Source of the DNA: Lachnospiraceae bacterium
GTDB taxonomy: Bacteria; Bacillota; Clostridia; Lachnospirales; Lachnospiraceae
DNA length: 50,539 nt
Direction: 5' to 3'
NCBI GenBank assembly: GCA_017626325.1
Contig: JAGAIZ010000035.1
Location: 1 to 50,539, forward strand
Shown here: positions 1-7,830 of the stretch, piece by piece
Numbering within the stretch: the first letter of the stretch is position 1
Layout of the letters: each line of letters starts with the position of its first letter
Notes under the pieces: model-generated
Databases searched by the model: none
Told to the model about the DNA's origin: nothing
What the model saw: the letters and a program-made list of their open reading frames with translations, nothing else
Program-made: the position numbers and the translations under genes

Positions 1-89
1 AACAGGATATTGAGAATTTCAATTCGCACGTCGGAACCGAGAGCCTTGAAAATTTCCAATCCGTCATTGAGTGAAGTGATATGCAGCAA
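1..89 (-). CDS. ArsR-family transcriptional regulator, N-terminal fragment (runs off window)
   Basis: Reading leftward from a TTG codon at 89-87 gives about 29 residues that start MLHITSLNDGLEIF and continue KALGSDVRIEIL. The 'ALGSxxRxxIL' pattern is the usual first helix of ArsR/winged-helix repressors. A GGAGG box lies nine bases before the TTG. No ATG is available in frame, so TTG is chosen as start. The rest of the gene lies outside the window. It is divergent from the GH43 gene at 434, which suggests it controls that gene or a sugar locus to its left. The family call rests on a short piece, so it is moderate. Confidence 0.62.
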   Translation of the reverse strand, partial: MLHITSLNDGLEIFKALGSDVRIEILNIL

Positions 90-433
90 TGTTATGTACC
101 TCCGATGCAGTACATTTTATATTTCTGTACCAAATTCATAGTTTTATATAATCAAAATCTATAAAATACTAAAATATAAAATGATATATTTCTAATTAAA
201 TTATAGTCAAAAAGACCCATTTCGTCAATTATATGTAAATAAATTTATATATGCATAAAAATAAAAAGCAAAAAAGAAGAAAGAACTTGTGAATTGAAGC
301 AAAAAGAAGTATAATTCAAAGTAAAATAAAATAGTTTAGAAATATTTAAACAATCCTGAATTTAGCACACGGATATTCTTAATAAAATGTTCCGGGATTG
401 AATTTAAGTTAGAATGATAAGGAAGGTAGCAAT
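90..433. promoter_or_regulatory. AT-rich divergent intergenic region between ArsR-type gene and GH43 gene
   Basis: These 344 bases hold no credible gene and are very A/T rich. They carry the ribosome binding site of the leftward regulator, a candidate rightward promoter at 287-315, and the AAGGAAGG ribosome binding site of the GH43 gene. A shared operator for the regulator is expected here, but I could not single out a convincing dyad. Confidence 0.5.
287..315 (+). promoter_or_regulatory. Candidate promoter for GH43 gene
   Basis: TTGTGA at 287-292 and a perfect TATAAT at 310-315 are separated by 17 bases. The predicted transcript would have a leader of about 110 bases. Confidence 0.5.
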
Positions 434-1873
434 ATGAAAAAAGGTGGTTTTCATGCCGGTGTTTCTGTGCATGACCCGGCTGTCTATGTAGGTGAGAGCG
501 GAGCGTATTATATATTCGGCACGCATATGACGGCTGCCGTTTCCAGAGATCTGCGGTATTGGGAGAGCATTGCGGAAGGAGTCAGCGCGCAAAATCCTCT
601 TTTTTCAAATTTGTTTGATGAAGGACTCCGGGCGTTTCGGTTTAGCGGTAAATTCAACGGCAGGGAATATGCCGTGTGGGCTCCCGATGTGTTCTACAAT
701 CCTGTAATGGGTAAGTATATCATGTATTTCTGTACCTCCGGCTCCTATGTGAAATCAAGCATATGCATGGCGGAAGCTGACAAGCCGGAGGGGCCTTATA
801 CCTATATGGATACCATTCTCTGTTCCGGATTTGATGAAGAAACAGTAGGGCTTACGAATGTACGGCAGGTGCTTGGAGAAAATGCGGATATCAGCCGTTA
901 TTTGAAGAAAAACGGCCGGTACAATAATTTGCGCTGGCCTAACTGCATCGACCCGAATGTATTCAGGGACAGGGAAGGGAAGCTGCACATGGTATACGGT
1001 TCGTGGTCCGGCGGTATTTTCCTGCTGGATATAGATGAGAGCACCGGACGACCGGTCAGAATGGAAGAAAACCTCAGGAACCGGATCGATCCGTATTTCG
1101 GCAGGAAGCTTCTGGGAGGCGGACATAAATCCATTGAAGGACCGTATATTTTGTATGACGCGGTATCAGATTTTTATTATCTGTTTGTGTCATTCGGGGG
1201 ACTCGCCAGGGACGGCGGATACCAAATCAGATTGTTTCGTTCCAGGAAAGCGGAAGGCCCCTATGTGGACATGGAGGGGAAGACCTTCAGACGTGTCAGC
1301 CATCATGACTCTTACGGGCTGAAGCTGATTGGAAATTATCTTTTTCCCGGGATGGAGTGCGGATATAAATCTCCGGGCCATAATTCCGCGTTTACAGATC
1401 AGGATGGAAAGCTGTATATTGTGTATCATCAGCGCTTCGATATGGAAAGCGAATTTCATGAACCGAGGGTGCACCAATTGTTCAGAACCAGAAACGGATG
1501 GCTTACCGTCGCGCCCTTTGCCACGGAAGGAGAGATGCTGTGCGCAAAATCCTATCAGGAAGCGGAAATCTGCGGAACCTATTATGTAGTGGAGCACGGC
1601 TTGGATATATCGGCGAAAGTGAGGAACGCCGTCAAAATGTACTGGAAACCGGATGGGAGAATTGTCATAAGAAGCAGAAAGGATAACGGGCAGACGGAAG
1701 ATAAGACGGCAGGGGAATATATGCTGGAAAATGAAAGCCGTATTATCATTACGCTGGGCGGTATCACATATGACTGCGTGATCGTACAGCTTAATGATGA
1801 AGCCGGCAATCCGACCATGTGCTTTACCGGCGTAGGCAATAACCAGAGTATCTGGGCAGTACGATATCTGTAA
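434..1873 (+). CDS. Glycoside hydrolase family 43 protein, arabinanase/arabinosidase-like
   Basis: A 479-residue protein predicted to cleave arabinan or related arabinose-containing oligosaccharides. The GH43 five-bladed propeller triad is visible: Asp14 in HDPAVYV (base), Asp173 in CIDPNVF (pKa modulator) and Glu235 in SIEGPYI (acid). WAPDV near 82 and SPGHNSAF near 365 are also typical of endo-arabinanase-type members. The last 100 residues look like the small beta-barrel domain found at the C-terminus of this subgroup. There is no signal peptide, so the enzyme should act in the cytoplasm on imported oligosaccharides. The start has an AAGGAAGG ribosome binding site. Exact substrate is not settled; xylosidase activity is an alternative. 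Confidence 0.85.
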   Translation: MKKGGFHAGVSVHDPAVYVGESGAYYIFGTHMTAAVSRDLRYWESIAEGVSAQNPLFSNLFDEGLRAFRFSGKFNGREYAVWAPDVFYNPVMGKYIMYFCTSGSYVKSSICMAEADKPEGPYTYMDTILCSGFDEETVGLTNVRQVLGENADISRYLKKNGRYNNLRWPNCIDPNVFRDREGKLHMVYGSWSGGIFLLDIDESTGRPVRMEENLRNRIDPYFGRKLLGGGHKSIEGPYILYDAVSDFYYLFVSFGGLARDGGYQIRLFRSRKAEGPYVDMEGKTFRRVSHHDSYGLKLIGNYLFPGMECGYKSPGHNSAFTDQDGKLYIVYHQRFDMESEFHEPRVHQLFRTRNGWLTVAPFATEGEMLCAKSYQEAEICGTYYVVEHGLDISAKVRNAVKMYWKPDGRIVIRSRKDNGQTEDKTAGEYMLENESRIIITLGGITYDCVIVQLNDEAGNPTMCFTGVGNNQSIWAVRYL

Positions 1874-1945
1874 AAGAATATCTATAAAATAAAAATATCT
1901 ATAAAATAAGATTAATTATAATATAAGAATATTTATAAAAAACAG

Positions 1946-2008
1946 GCTCCGGCAGCTTTGGGGAATATTCCGTTTCCTGGAATCCTCAAATGTGCCGGAG
2001 CGTTTTAT
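1946..2008. terminator. Bidirectional terminator between GH43 gene and symporter gene
   Basis: GCTCCGGCA (1946-1954) pairs with TGCCGGAGC (1993-2001). GTTTTATT follows on the plus strand, and a run of A before the left arm gives a T-run on the minus strand. It serves the two convergent genes. Confidence 0.75.
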
Positions 2009-2041
2009 TCAGACTAAAATCATATATCTTACTGATTCTGT

Positions 2042-3565
2042 CTACTGGTTTACCTCTTCAAAGGTCTTCACGATTTCTGCCGAAGGAGCAGCGGTTGCAA
2101 GGGATACCGCTACGTTTACTATTAATGCAATGATAAAGGCGGGAAGCAGTTCGTAGATGGCAAACGCACCGCCTAATGTGGCAATACCGTATTTCCATAC
2201 AAAGACCATAACACCGCCGGCAATCATACCTGCCAGTGCGCCCTGCTTATTGGAACGTTTCCAGAACAGAGCAAGCAGTACGACGGGACCGAATGCAGCG
2301 CCAAAACCAGCCCAGGCAAAGGATACAATCTTAAAAATGGAGCTGTCAGGATCCTGTGCGATGAAAACGGCAATCAGGGAGATTACAATAACAGTTGCTC
2401 TTGCAATCAACAGAGAAGTTTTGGAGTCCAGCTTCTTCTTACCGAAATCCTGTACCAGATTCTGAGAAATACTGGAAGCGGCTGCCAGAAGCTGGGAGTC
2501 TGCGGTTGACATCGTAGCGGCAAGAATACCGGCAAGGATAACACCTGCAATAAATGCCGGAACGACGCCGTGCGTACTGAGTACGGAGGCGATCTGAATG
2601 ATAACTGTTTCGGAATTATTGCCCTCCAGCATAGGGATAACGCCTGTTACCGACATGCTGTAGCCAACAATGCCGATCAGAATTGCCACAGCCATGGAGA
2701 TGACTACCCAAACGGTTGCGATTCTTCTGGATAATTTCAGTTTGTTCTCGTCTTCAATTGCCATAAATCTGAGAAGAATATGGGGCATACCGAAGTATCC
2801 CAGTCCCCATGCCAGGGTGGACACGATTGTAAGAGGGGTATAGGGCTTCGAAGAGGCCGTATCAGCCACATAAGTCTGTACCATGCTTAAGTAGCCCGGC
2901 AGCGCCTGGGCATTTGCGGCTACGGAATCGAAGCCTCCGGTCATGATAGCGCCATAGCCCACTACGATAACGAGGGCGATTGTCATGGTGATACCCTGAA
3001 TCAGGTCGGTAGTGCTTACGGCAAGGAAACCGCCGAGCGTACAGTACAATACGATGACTGCGGCGCTGAGCAGCATGGCAACCATATAATTCATACCGAA
3101 TAAAGTGCTGAATAATTTGCCGCACGCAGCGAACCCGGAAGCAGTATAGGGTACAAAGAATATAACGATAATAACTGCGGCAATACAAGTCAAAAGGTGC
3201 TTGTCATCGCCGTATCTCTTGGCAAAAAAATCAGGAATGGTGAAGGAACCGATCTTGCTGGAATAGCGTCTGATTTTTTTGGATACAAGCAGCCAGTTGA
3301 CGTAGGTGCCGATAGCAAGACCGATCGCGGTCCAGCCTACATCGGCGATACCGGATATGTAAGCAAGCCCGGGCAGTCCCATAAGCAGGTAACTGCTCAT
3401 GTCGGAAGCCTCCGCGCTCATAGCGGTTACGAGCGGTCCTAATTTGCGGCCGCCCAGATAGAAGTCATCCGCCTGCGCGTTATTTTTGGAGTAACGCACG
3501 CCAATGTAAATCATCAGGCACAGATAGATGACAATAGCAATCATAATACAGATCTGTGATGTCAT
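2042..3565 (-). CDS. putP: Sodium:solute symporter, PutP-like (SSS family)
   Basis: A 507-residue polytopic membrane protein with about 13 hydrophobic segments that imports a solute, probably proline or a related amino acid, with Na+. Family features include the early segment with GGRKLGPLVTAMSAEASDMSSY (Na+/substrate site of PutP-type SSS transporters), the GWTAIGLAIGTYVNWLLVS region, and FIAGVILAGILAATMSTADSQ, the conserved segment around TM8. The start is set at the ATG at 3565: GAGGAG lies seven bases ahead of it, and that box itself lies inside the codons of a longer reading that begins at 3586. It is followed on the minus strand by the shared terminator at 1946-2008. Proline as substrate is inferred from similarity only. 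Confidence 0.85.
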   Translation of the reverse strand: MTSQICIMIAIVIYLCLMIYIGVRYSKNNAQADDFYLGGRKLGPLVTAMSAEASDMSSYLLMGLPGLAYISGIADVGWTAIGLAIGTYVNWLLVSKKIRRYSSKIGSFTIPDFFAKRYGDDKHLLTCIAAVIIVIFFVPYTASGFAACGKLFSTLFGMNYMVAMLLSAAVIVLYCTLGGFLAVSTTDLIQGITMTIALVIVVGYGAIMTGGFDSVAANAQALPGYLSMVQTYVADTASSKPYTPLTIVSTLAWGLGYFGMPHILLRFMAIEDENKLKLSRRIATVWVVISMAVAILIGIVGYSMSVTGVIPMLEGNNSETVIIQIASVLSTHGVVPAFIAGVILAGILAATMSTADSQLLAAASSISQNLVQDFGKKKLDSKTSLLIARATVIVISLIAVFIAQDPDSSIFKIVSFAWAGFGAAFGPVVLLALFWKRSNKQGALAGMIAGGVMVFVWKYGIATLGGAFAIYELLPAFIIALIVNVAVSLATAAPSAEIVKTFEEVNQ

Positions 3566-3683
3566 AATAATTCTCCTCTTCTTCATAAGTTTTGAATTTA
3601 TACTTTATTTATATATGTAAAATTTGTATAAACCTTTTGCAAGTCTATCATAAGAAAAGATAGAATAGAATATGAACTAAAGT

Positions 3684-4295
3684 CTAGAATGGAGTCTGGA
3701 CTTCGGTATTTCCTGTGCTGAACCCGTTCAGAAAAGTGGGTAACAGAGTGCCGGAATACTGATATAAAGAATATTCCCCGTTGCAGATGCACCAGTCGTA
3801 CATGATAGCTCTTTCGAAAAGGGAATATCCCTTTACGATTTCGTTGACGGATAGATCCTGGCGGAATTCTCCGTTTTTCTGTCCCTCGATGATGATTTTG
3901 CGTAAGAGTCTGTAATAGGTGCGGTCATGGTCTAAGAGATGCTTTTCTCCTGTGGTGATTAACTGGGTCGAGAGAAGTCTGGCAAGCAGGTCCAGAGGAA
4001 CCCGGTTTTCAATCATCAGGAAAAGCTCGTGGTTGAGGTAGATCAGTTTTTCGGAACCGGAAGAGAAATTTTCTAAGGACGGCGTCAGTTCTTCATATTT
4101 CTTGTCGAAGAGATAGGACAGGGAAGAGAGAAGAGCGTCTTTGCTGTCAAAATAGTGGTAGAAAGATCCTTTAGAGGTTTCCGAGTGATCCACAATGTCG
4201 TCTATGGTAGTGTTTTCATAACCTTGTTCATAGAAAAGCTCCCAGGCTGATTCTATAATTCGTCCTTTCGTGTTTCTGCTGTCTTTCCTTGGCAT
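3684..4295 (-). CDS. TetR/AcrR-family transcriptional regulator
   Basis: A DNA-binding repressor of about 203 residues. The N-terminal helix-turn-helix is clear: GRIIESAWELFYEQGYENTT, then IDDIVDHSETSKGSFYHYFDSKDALL, the standard TetR pattern. The C-terminal two thirds is a helical ligand-binding domain with no recognisable ligand signature. I place the start at the ATG at 4295, which has AGGAAAGG 12 bases ahead; a longer reading from 4319 has no ribosome binding site. It sits upstream of the symporter in the same direction with about 120 bases between, so it may control itself and the symporter. Confidence 0.82.
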   Translation of the reverse strand: MPRKDSRNTKGRIIESAWELFYEQGYENTTIDDIVDHSETSKGSFYHYFDSKDALLSSLSYLFDKKYEELTPSLENFSSGSEKLIYLNHELFLMIENRVPLDLLARLLSTQLITTGEKHLLDHDRTYYRLLRKIIIEGQKNGEFRQDLSVNEIVKGYSLFERAIMYDWCICNGEYSLYQYSGTLLPTFLNGFSTGNTEVQTPF

Positions 4296-4363
4296 TTTGC
4301 GTATTTTCCTTTCCTGCATGATTCAAATATAGATTAATAGTCTGGTTTTGATACAATAAGAGT

Positions 4364-4392
4364 ATTATATACAGTTTGATCAGTGCGCGCAA
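4364..4392 (-). promoter_or_regulatory. Candidate promoter for TetR-family gene
   Basis: On the minus strand TTGCGC (4392-4387) and a perfect TATAAT (4369-4364) are 17 bases apart. The -35 is weak (three of six). Confidence 0.4.
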
Positions 4393-4404
4393 GTAAAGAT
4401 TGCC

Positions 4405-4470
4405 GATAAAAGAAGAGCTGATAAAAGAAGAGAGATAAAAGAAGAGATAAAAGAAGATAAAAGAAGATCA
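4405..4470. repeat. Short tandem repeat, unit GATAAAAGAAGA
   Basis: Five near-perfect units of GATAAAAGAAGA, with spacers of zero to three bases, run through 4405-4470. Decayed copies continue to about 4500. The array is purine-only on the plus strand and lies directly upstream of the methyltransferase promoter. No reading frame with a start crosses it. Confidence 0.8.
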
Positions 4471-4502
4471 GTAAAAGGAATGCGGTAAGAGAAGATCAGG
4501 GT

Positions 4503-4531
4503 TTGACAGAAAGACGGGAAAACAGTACTAT
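4503..4531 (+). promoter_or_regulatory. Promoter for rRNA methyltransferase gene
   Basis: A perfect TTGACA (4503-4508), 17-base spacer and TACTAT (4526-4531). The first in-frame ATG with any upstream ribosome binding site is at 4606. Confidence 0.6.
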
Positions 4532-4605
4532 ATTGAATAAATAAGGGAAGACGGGAAAAGACAGTGTGCAGATCTTGCAGGCTGAGAAAGGCATGGATAA
4601 TCAGG

Positions 4606-6081
4606 ATGGGCGGAAAGGTACGATTGCCGGATGCTTTCGAGAGTCGTATGCGGAGACTCCTGGGATCGGAGTATGAGGCGTTTGGACGAAGCTATGAACA
4701 GGACAGATATTACGGACTGCGGTACAATCCACTAAAGGCTACGGAGGAGGAATTCCTGGAAAGAATGCCTTTTGTGCTGGATAAGATAAGCTGGGCGAAG
4801 GAAGGATTCTATTACAGGGCCGAGGAGCAGCCGGGCAGGCATGTGCTGCATGAGGCGGGAGCCTACTATATACAGGAGCCGTCCGCTATGGCGGTAGTGG
4901 AAGCCCTGGATCCGGAGCCGGAAGAGATGATTCTGGATTTGTGCGCGGCGCCCGGCGGTAAGAGTACGCAGATTGCAGGGAGAATGCAGGGAAGAGGGCT
5001 GCTTGTTTCCAATGAGATCATACCGAACAGAGCGAAAATACTGGCGCAGAATATAGAACGAATGGGGATCAGAAATTGTGTCGTATGTAATGAGACGCCT
5101 GAACGGATGGCGGTGTTTTTCCCGGCGTTCTTTGATAAGATCGTGGTGGATGCGCCGTGTTCGGGCGAAGGAATGTTCCGTAAGGATGAAACGGCGATTC
5201 TCGAATGGAACTCTGATCAGGTGCGGATGTGTGCGGAAAGACAGCTTGGGATTCTGGAGCAGGCGGCAGGAATGCTTAAGCCGGGCGGCCGGCTGGTGTA
5301 TTCTACCTGTACCTTTGCGCCGGAGGAAAACGAGGGCGTGATCAGCCGGTTTCTGAAAACCCATATGGATTTCGTTATAGAGAAAACACCCTGCGGCAGA
5401 TTCTTTGAGGGCGGCCGCCCTGACTGGATAGAAGACCCTGCTGCGGGACTGGAGAACACAATGCGTCTGTTTCCGCATAAGATCAAAGGCGAAGGACATT
5501 ATATAGCGGTTCTGCGCAGACAGGGAACGCTATTGCCGGGGACGCAAGAGAGTCAGAACAGAAAAGAAGCGTTTACGCTGCGGGCAGAAGGAAGCCATAA
5601 GAAGAAAGCCACGACAGGCAAGGCGGGCCGCCGCGGGGCAACAGGCAGCGGCAGGGCGGATGACAGAACAGAGGATATGGCGGCGGATTTTCTGCATACA
5701 CAACTGGGACTGCCGGAGGACTGGATAGACGGTCAGGGCGGGAATATACAGCTTTTCGGAGAACAAATCTATCTGGCGCCGGAGCAGATGATTTCTATGC
5801 AGGGGATGAAGGTCGTAAGGCCCGGACTGCATCTGGCGGCGGATAAGAAGAACAGGCTGGAGCCGTCGCATGCTCTGGCGCTGGCATTGCAGCCGTGGGA
5901 AACCGGACAGAACAGGGAACTGACGCTGGAAGAGACCAGACGGTATCTTCATGGAGAGACGCTTACCTGCGGAGAAGAGAAGGGATGGCTTCTGCTGACT
6001 TATCTGGGATATCCGGTAGGCTTTGGCAAAGCCTCCGGCGGACAGATTAAAAATCATTATCCCAAAGGACTGCGCAAGTAA
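4606..6081 (+). CDS. rsmF: 16S/other rRNA (cytosine-C5) methyltransferase, NOL1/NOP2/Sun family, RsmF-like
   Basis: A protein of about 491 residues that transfers a methyl group from S-adenosylmethionine to C5 of a cytosine in rRNA. Visible motifs are the SAM-binding CAAPGGKST near residue 113, the PCSGEGMFRK motif IV cysteine near 184, and the catalytic STCTFAPEENEG motif VI near 233. The C-terminal 110 residues form the RNA-binding domain seen in RsmF/YebU-type enzymes, after a Lys/Arg/Gly-rich linker. The start is uncertain. ATG at 4606 is preferred because the GAAAGG box lies 14 bases ahead; a GTG at 4564 would add 14 residues of unlikely sequence. The GH13 gene follows after 50 bases. 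Confidence 0.85.
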   Translation: MGGKVRLPDAFESRMRRLLGSEYEAFGRSYEQDRYYGLRYNPLKATEEEFLERMPFVLDKISWAKEGFYYRAEEQPGRHVLHEAGAYYIQEPSAMAVVEALDPEPEEMILDLCAAPGGKSTQIAGRMQGRGLLVSNEIIPNRAKILAQNIERMGIRNCVVCNETPERMAVFFPAFFDKIVVDAPCSGEGMFRKDETAILEWNSDQVRMCAERQLGILEQAAGMLKPGGRLVYSTCTFAPEENEGVISRFLKTHMDFVIEKTPCGRFFEGGRPDWIEDPAAGLENTMRLFPHKIKGEGHYIAVLRRQGTLLPGTQESQNRKEAFTLRAEGSHKKKATTGKAGRRGATGSGRADDRTEDMAADFLHTQLGLPEDWIDGQGGNIQLFGEQIYLAPEQMISMQGMKVVRPGLHLAADKKNRLEPSHALALALQPWETGQNRELTLEETRRYLHGETLTCGEEKGWLLLTYLGYPVGFGKASGGQIKNHYPKGLRK

Positions 6082-6097
6082 AAAAAGTGATATGGAG

Positions 6098-6127
6098 CGT
6101 CGCAATAAATTGCTCTGACAAGGAGGA
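6098..6127 (+). repeat. Dispersed repeat copy A with GCAAT-AA-ATTGC dyad
   Basis: A 30-base element begins CGTCGCAATAAATTGC, continues TCTGACA and ends in the GGAGGA ribosome binding site of the GH13 gene. Related copies lie at 22088-22109 and 22126-22153. Confidence 0.65.
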
Positions 6128-6131
6128 GAGT

Positions 6132-7688
6132 ATGACAGAATGGTTAAAAAGAGCGGTGTTTTATGAAATTTATCCCCAGTCCTTCAGGGATTCCAATGGG
6201 GACGGTATCGGTGATTTTAACGGTATTATAGAGAAGCTGGATTATATCAAGGGATTGGGCTGCAACGCAATCTGGATGAATCCATGCTATGATTCTCCGT
6301 TCAGGGATGCCGGATATGATGTGCGGGATTACAAGAAGGTGGCCTCACGGTACGGAACGGAGGAAGAACTTTGCAGGTTGTTTGAAGAAGTCCATGCGAG
6401 AGGCATGCATATTCTGCTGGATTTGGTGCCGGGGCATACTTCGGAGGAGCATCCATGGTTCCGGGAGAGCGCCAAAGAAGAGCGCAACGAATATTCAGGA
6501 CGTTATATCTGGACGGACAACTGGTTCCAGCGGGCGGAAGGATTCCCTTATATTGCGGGAGAATGTGAGAGAAACGGAGCATATATCCTGAATTACTTTA
6601 AATGTCAGCCGGCGTTGAATTATGGATTCCTGGAACCAAAGGAGACATGGCAGAAGCCGCTGGATCATCCTGATTGTCTGGCGACCAGAGCCGCTATGAT
6701 AGATATCATGTGTTATTGGCTTGAAAAGGGCTGCGATGGTTTCCGTGTGGATATGGCGGATTCTCTTGTTAAGAATGATGATGCGGACAAGAGCGGTACT
6801 TGTCTGGTGTGGAGCGATATGATTGCCAGAGTGCATAAGAAGTATCCCGATGCGTCATTTGTGTCAGAGTGGAACAATCCGGCGGCAGCCATCGGCAAAG
6901 CGGGATTTCAGATGGACTTCTTCTTGGACTGGTTTGGCAACGGATATAACCTGCTTATGCGCGATTACGATGATTCCGGCCGCGACGACAGCTTCTTTCG
7001 GCAGGACAGCAGACGGAGTATTCTGGACTTCCTGGAAGAATATATGCCTAAATATGAAAAGATTAAGGATAAGGGCCTTTATTGTCTGATTACGGGGAAT
7101 CATGATATGATACGGGCAGCCTACAATCTGAAGGAGCGGGAACTGAAGCTGGCGTACGCCTTTTTGTTTACCATGCCGGGAGCGCCTTTCCTTTATTATG
7201 GAGACGAGATAGGGATGCGCTATCAGAAGCTGCCCTGCAGGGAAGGCGGATATACCAGAACCGGCTCCCGTACGCCGATGCAGTGGGATCAAAGCGCAAA
7301 CTGCGGTTTCTCAGCAGCGGAGCGTGAGGCGCTGTATCTTCCGGTGGAGCAGGGGGTGGACATACCTACTGTGGCGGCGCAGGAAGAAAGAGCGGATTCT
7401 CTGCTTCATACGGTGCGTGACATTCTTGCGATACGGGGTAAATACGCGGATTTTGCAGATCACGCGAATCTGGAGATTGTATCCGCATCCGACGGACAGA
7501 GAAGCTTCGCTTACCGGAGAGGCAGTCTGTTGATGCTGTGCAATCCTTCCGGCGTCAGAGAGACGCTTGTTGTCGATAATATGGAACAGCGATCATGGGA
7601 GAAGCTGTATGAGATTGGAGCAGGGACATGGCAGGGGAATTCCTGCCTGTTAGAGGGGCAGTCCTTTGTCATTCTGTCCGGCAGATAG
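6132..7688 (+). CDS. Alpha-amylase-family glycosidase (GH13), alpha-glucosidase-like
   Basis: A 518-residue intracellular enzyme expected to hydrolyse or transfer alpha-glucosyl units from malto- or isomalto-oligosaccharides. The GH13 barrel signatures are present: nucleophile Asp207 in GFRVDMAD, acid/base Glu246 in SEWNNP and His324-Asp325 in GNHDM. Region I reads DLVPGHTS (97-104), with Gly101 where most members have Asn. The N-terminus YEIYPQSFRDSNGDGIGD is characteristic of oligosaccharide-acting GH13 members. No signal peptide is seen. The start at 6132 has AAGGAGGAG ahead; the reading could be extended to 6087, but that adds only repeat-derived residues. It lies just behind the methyltransferase gene with no clear promoter of its own. 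Exact specificity (oligo-1,6-glucosidase or trehalose-type enzyme) is open. Confidence 0.85.
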   Translation: MTEWLKRAVFYEIYPQSFRDSNGDGIGDFNGIIEKLDYIKGLGCNAIWMNPCYDSPFRDAGYDVRDYKKVASRYGTEEELCRLFEEVHARGMHILLDLVPGHTSEEHPWFRESAKEERNEYSGRYIWTDNWFQRAEGFPYIAGECERNGAYILNYFKCQPALNYGFLEPKETWQKPLDHPDCLATRAAMIDIMCYWLEKGCDGFRVDMADSLVKNDDADKSGTCLVWSDMIARVHKKYPDASFVSEWNNPAAAIGKAGFQMDFFLDWFGNGYNLLMRDYDDSGRDDSFFRQDSRRSILDFLEEYMPKYEKIKDKGLYCLITGNHDMIRAAYNLKERELKLAYAFLFTMPGAPFLYYGDEIGMRYQKLPCREGGYTRTGSRTPMQWDQSANCGFSAAEREALYLPVEQGVDIPTVAAQEERADSLLHTVRDILAIRGKYADFADHANLEIVSASDGQRSFAYRRGSLLMLCNPSGVRETLVVDNMEQRSWEKLYEIGAGTWQGNSCLLEGQSFVILSGR

Positions 7689-7690
7689 AA

Positions 7691-7734
7691 TGCATCCAAG
7701 TTGCATCAATGTTGCATGAGTATTGCATAAATGT
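7691..7734. promoter_or_regulatory. Four TGCAT direct repeats at exact 11-bp spacing, candidate activator site
   Basis: TGCAT begins at 7691, 7702, 7713 and 7724. The units (TGCATCCAAGT, TGCATCAATGT, TGCATGAGTAT, TGCATAAATGT) are all 11 bases. The block ends 11 bases before the -35 at 7746. Equal 11-bp direct repeats upstream of a -35 are typical of OmpR/PhoB-type response regulators. Confidence 0.65.
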
Positions 7735-7745
7735 CAGTTTAAACC

Positions 7746-7774
7746 TTGTCAAATAATCCTGCCTGGAATATACT
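7746..7774 (+). promoter_or_regulatory. Promoter for MBOAT/SGNH operon
   Basis: TTGTCA (7746-7751), a 17-base spacer and TATACT (7769-7774), each five of six matches. Leader about 50 bases. Confidence 0.7.
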
Positions 7775-7830
7775 AGATCTAGGGTCATTTCTGAGGGAAA
7801 TGCCTTAATTTGTGTAGGGGAGCGGTATCT

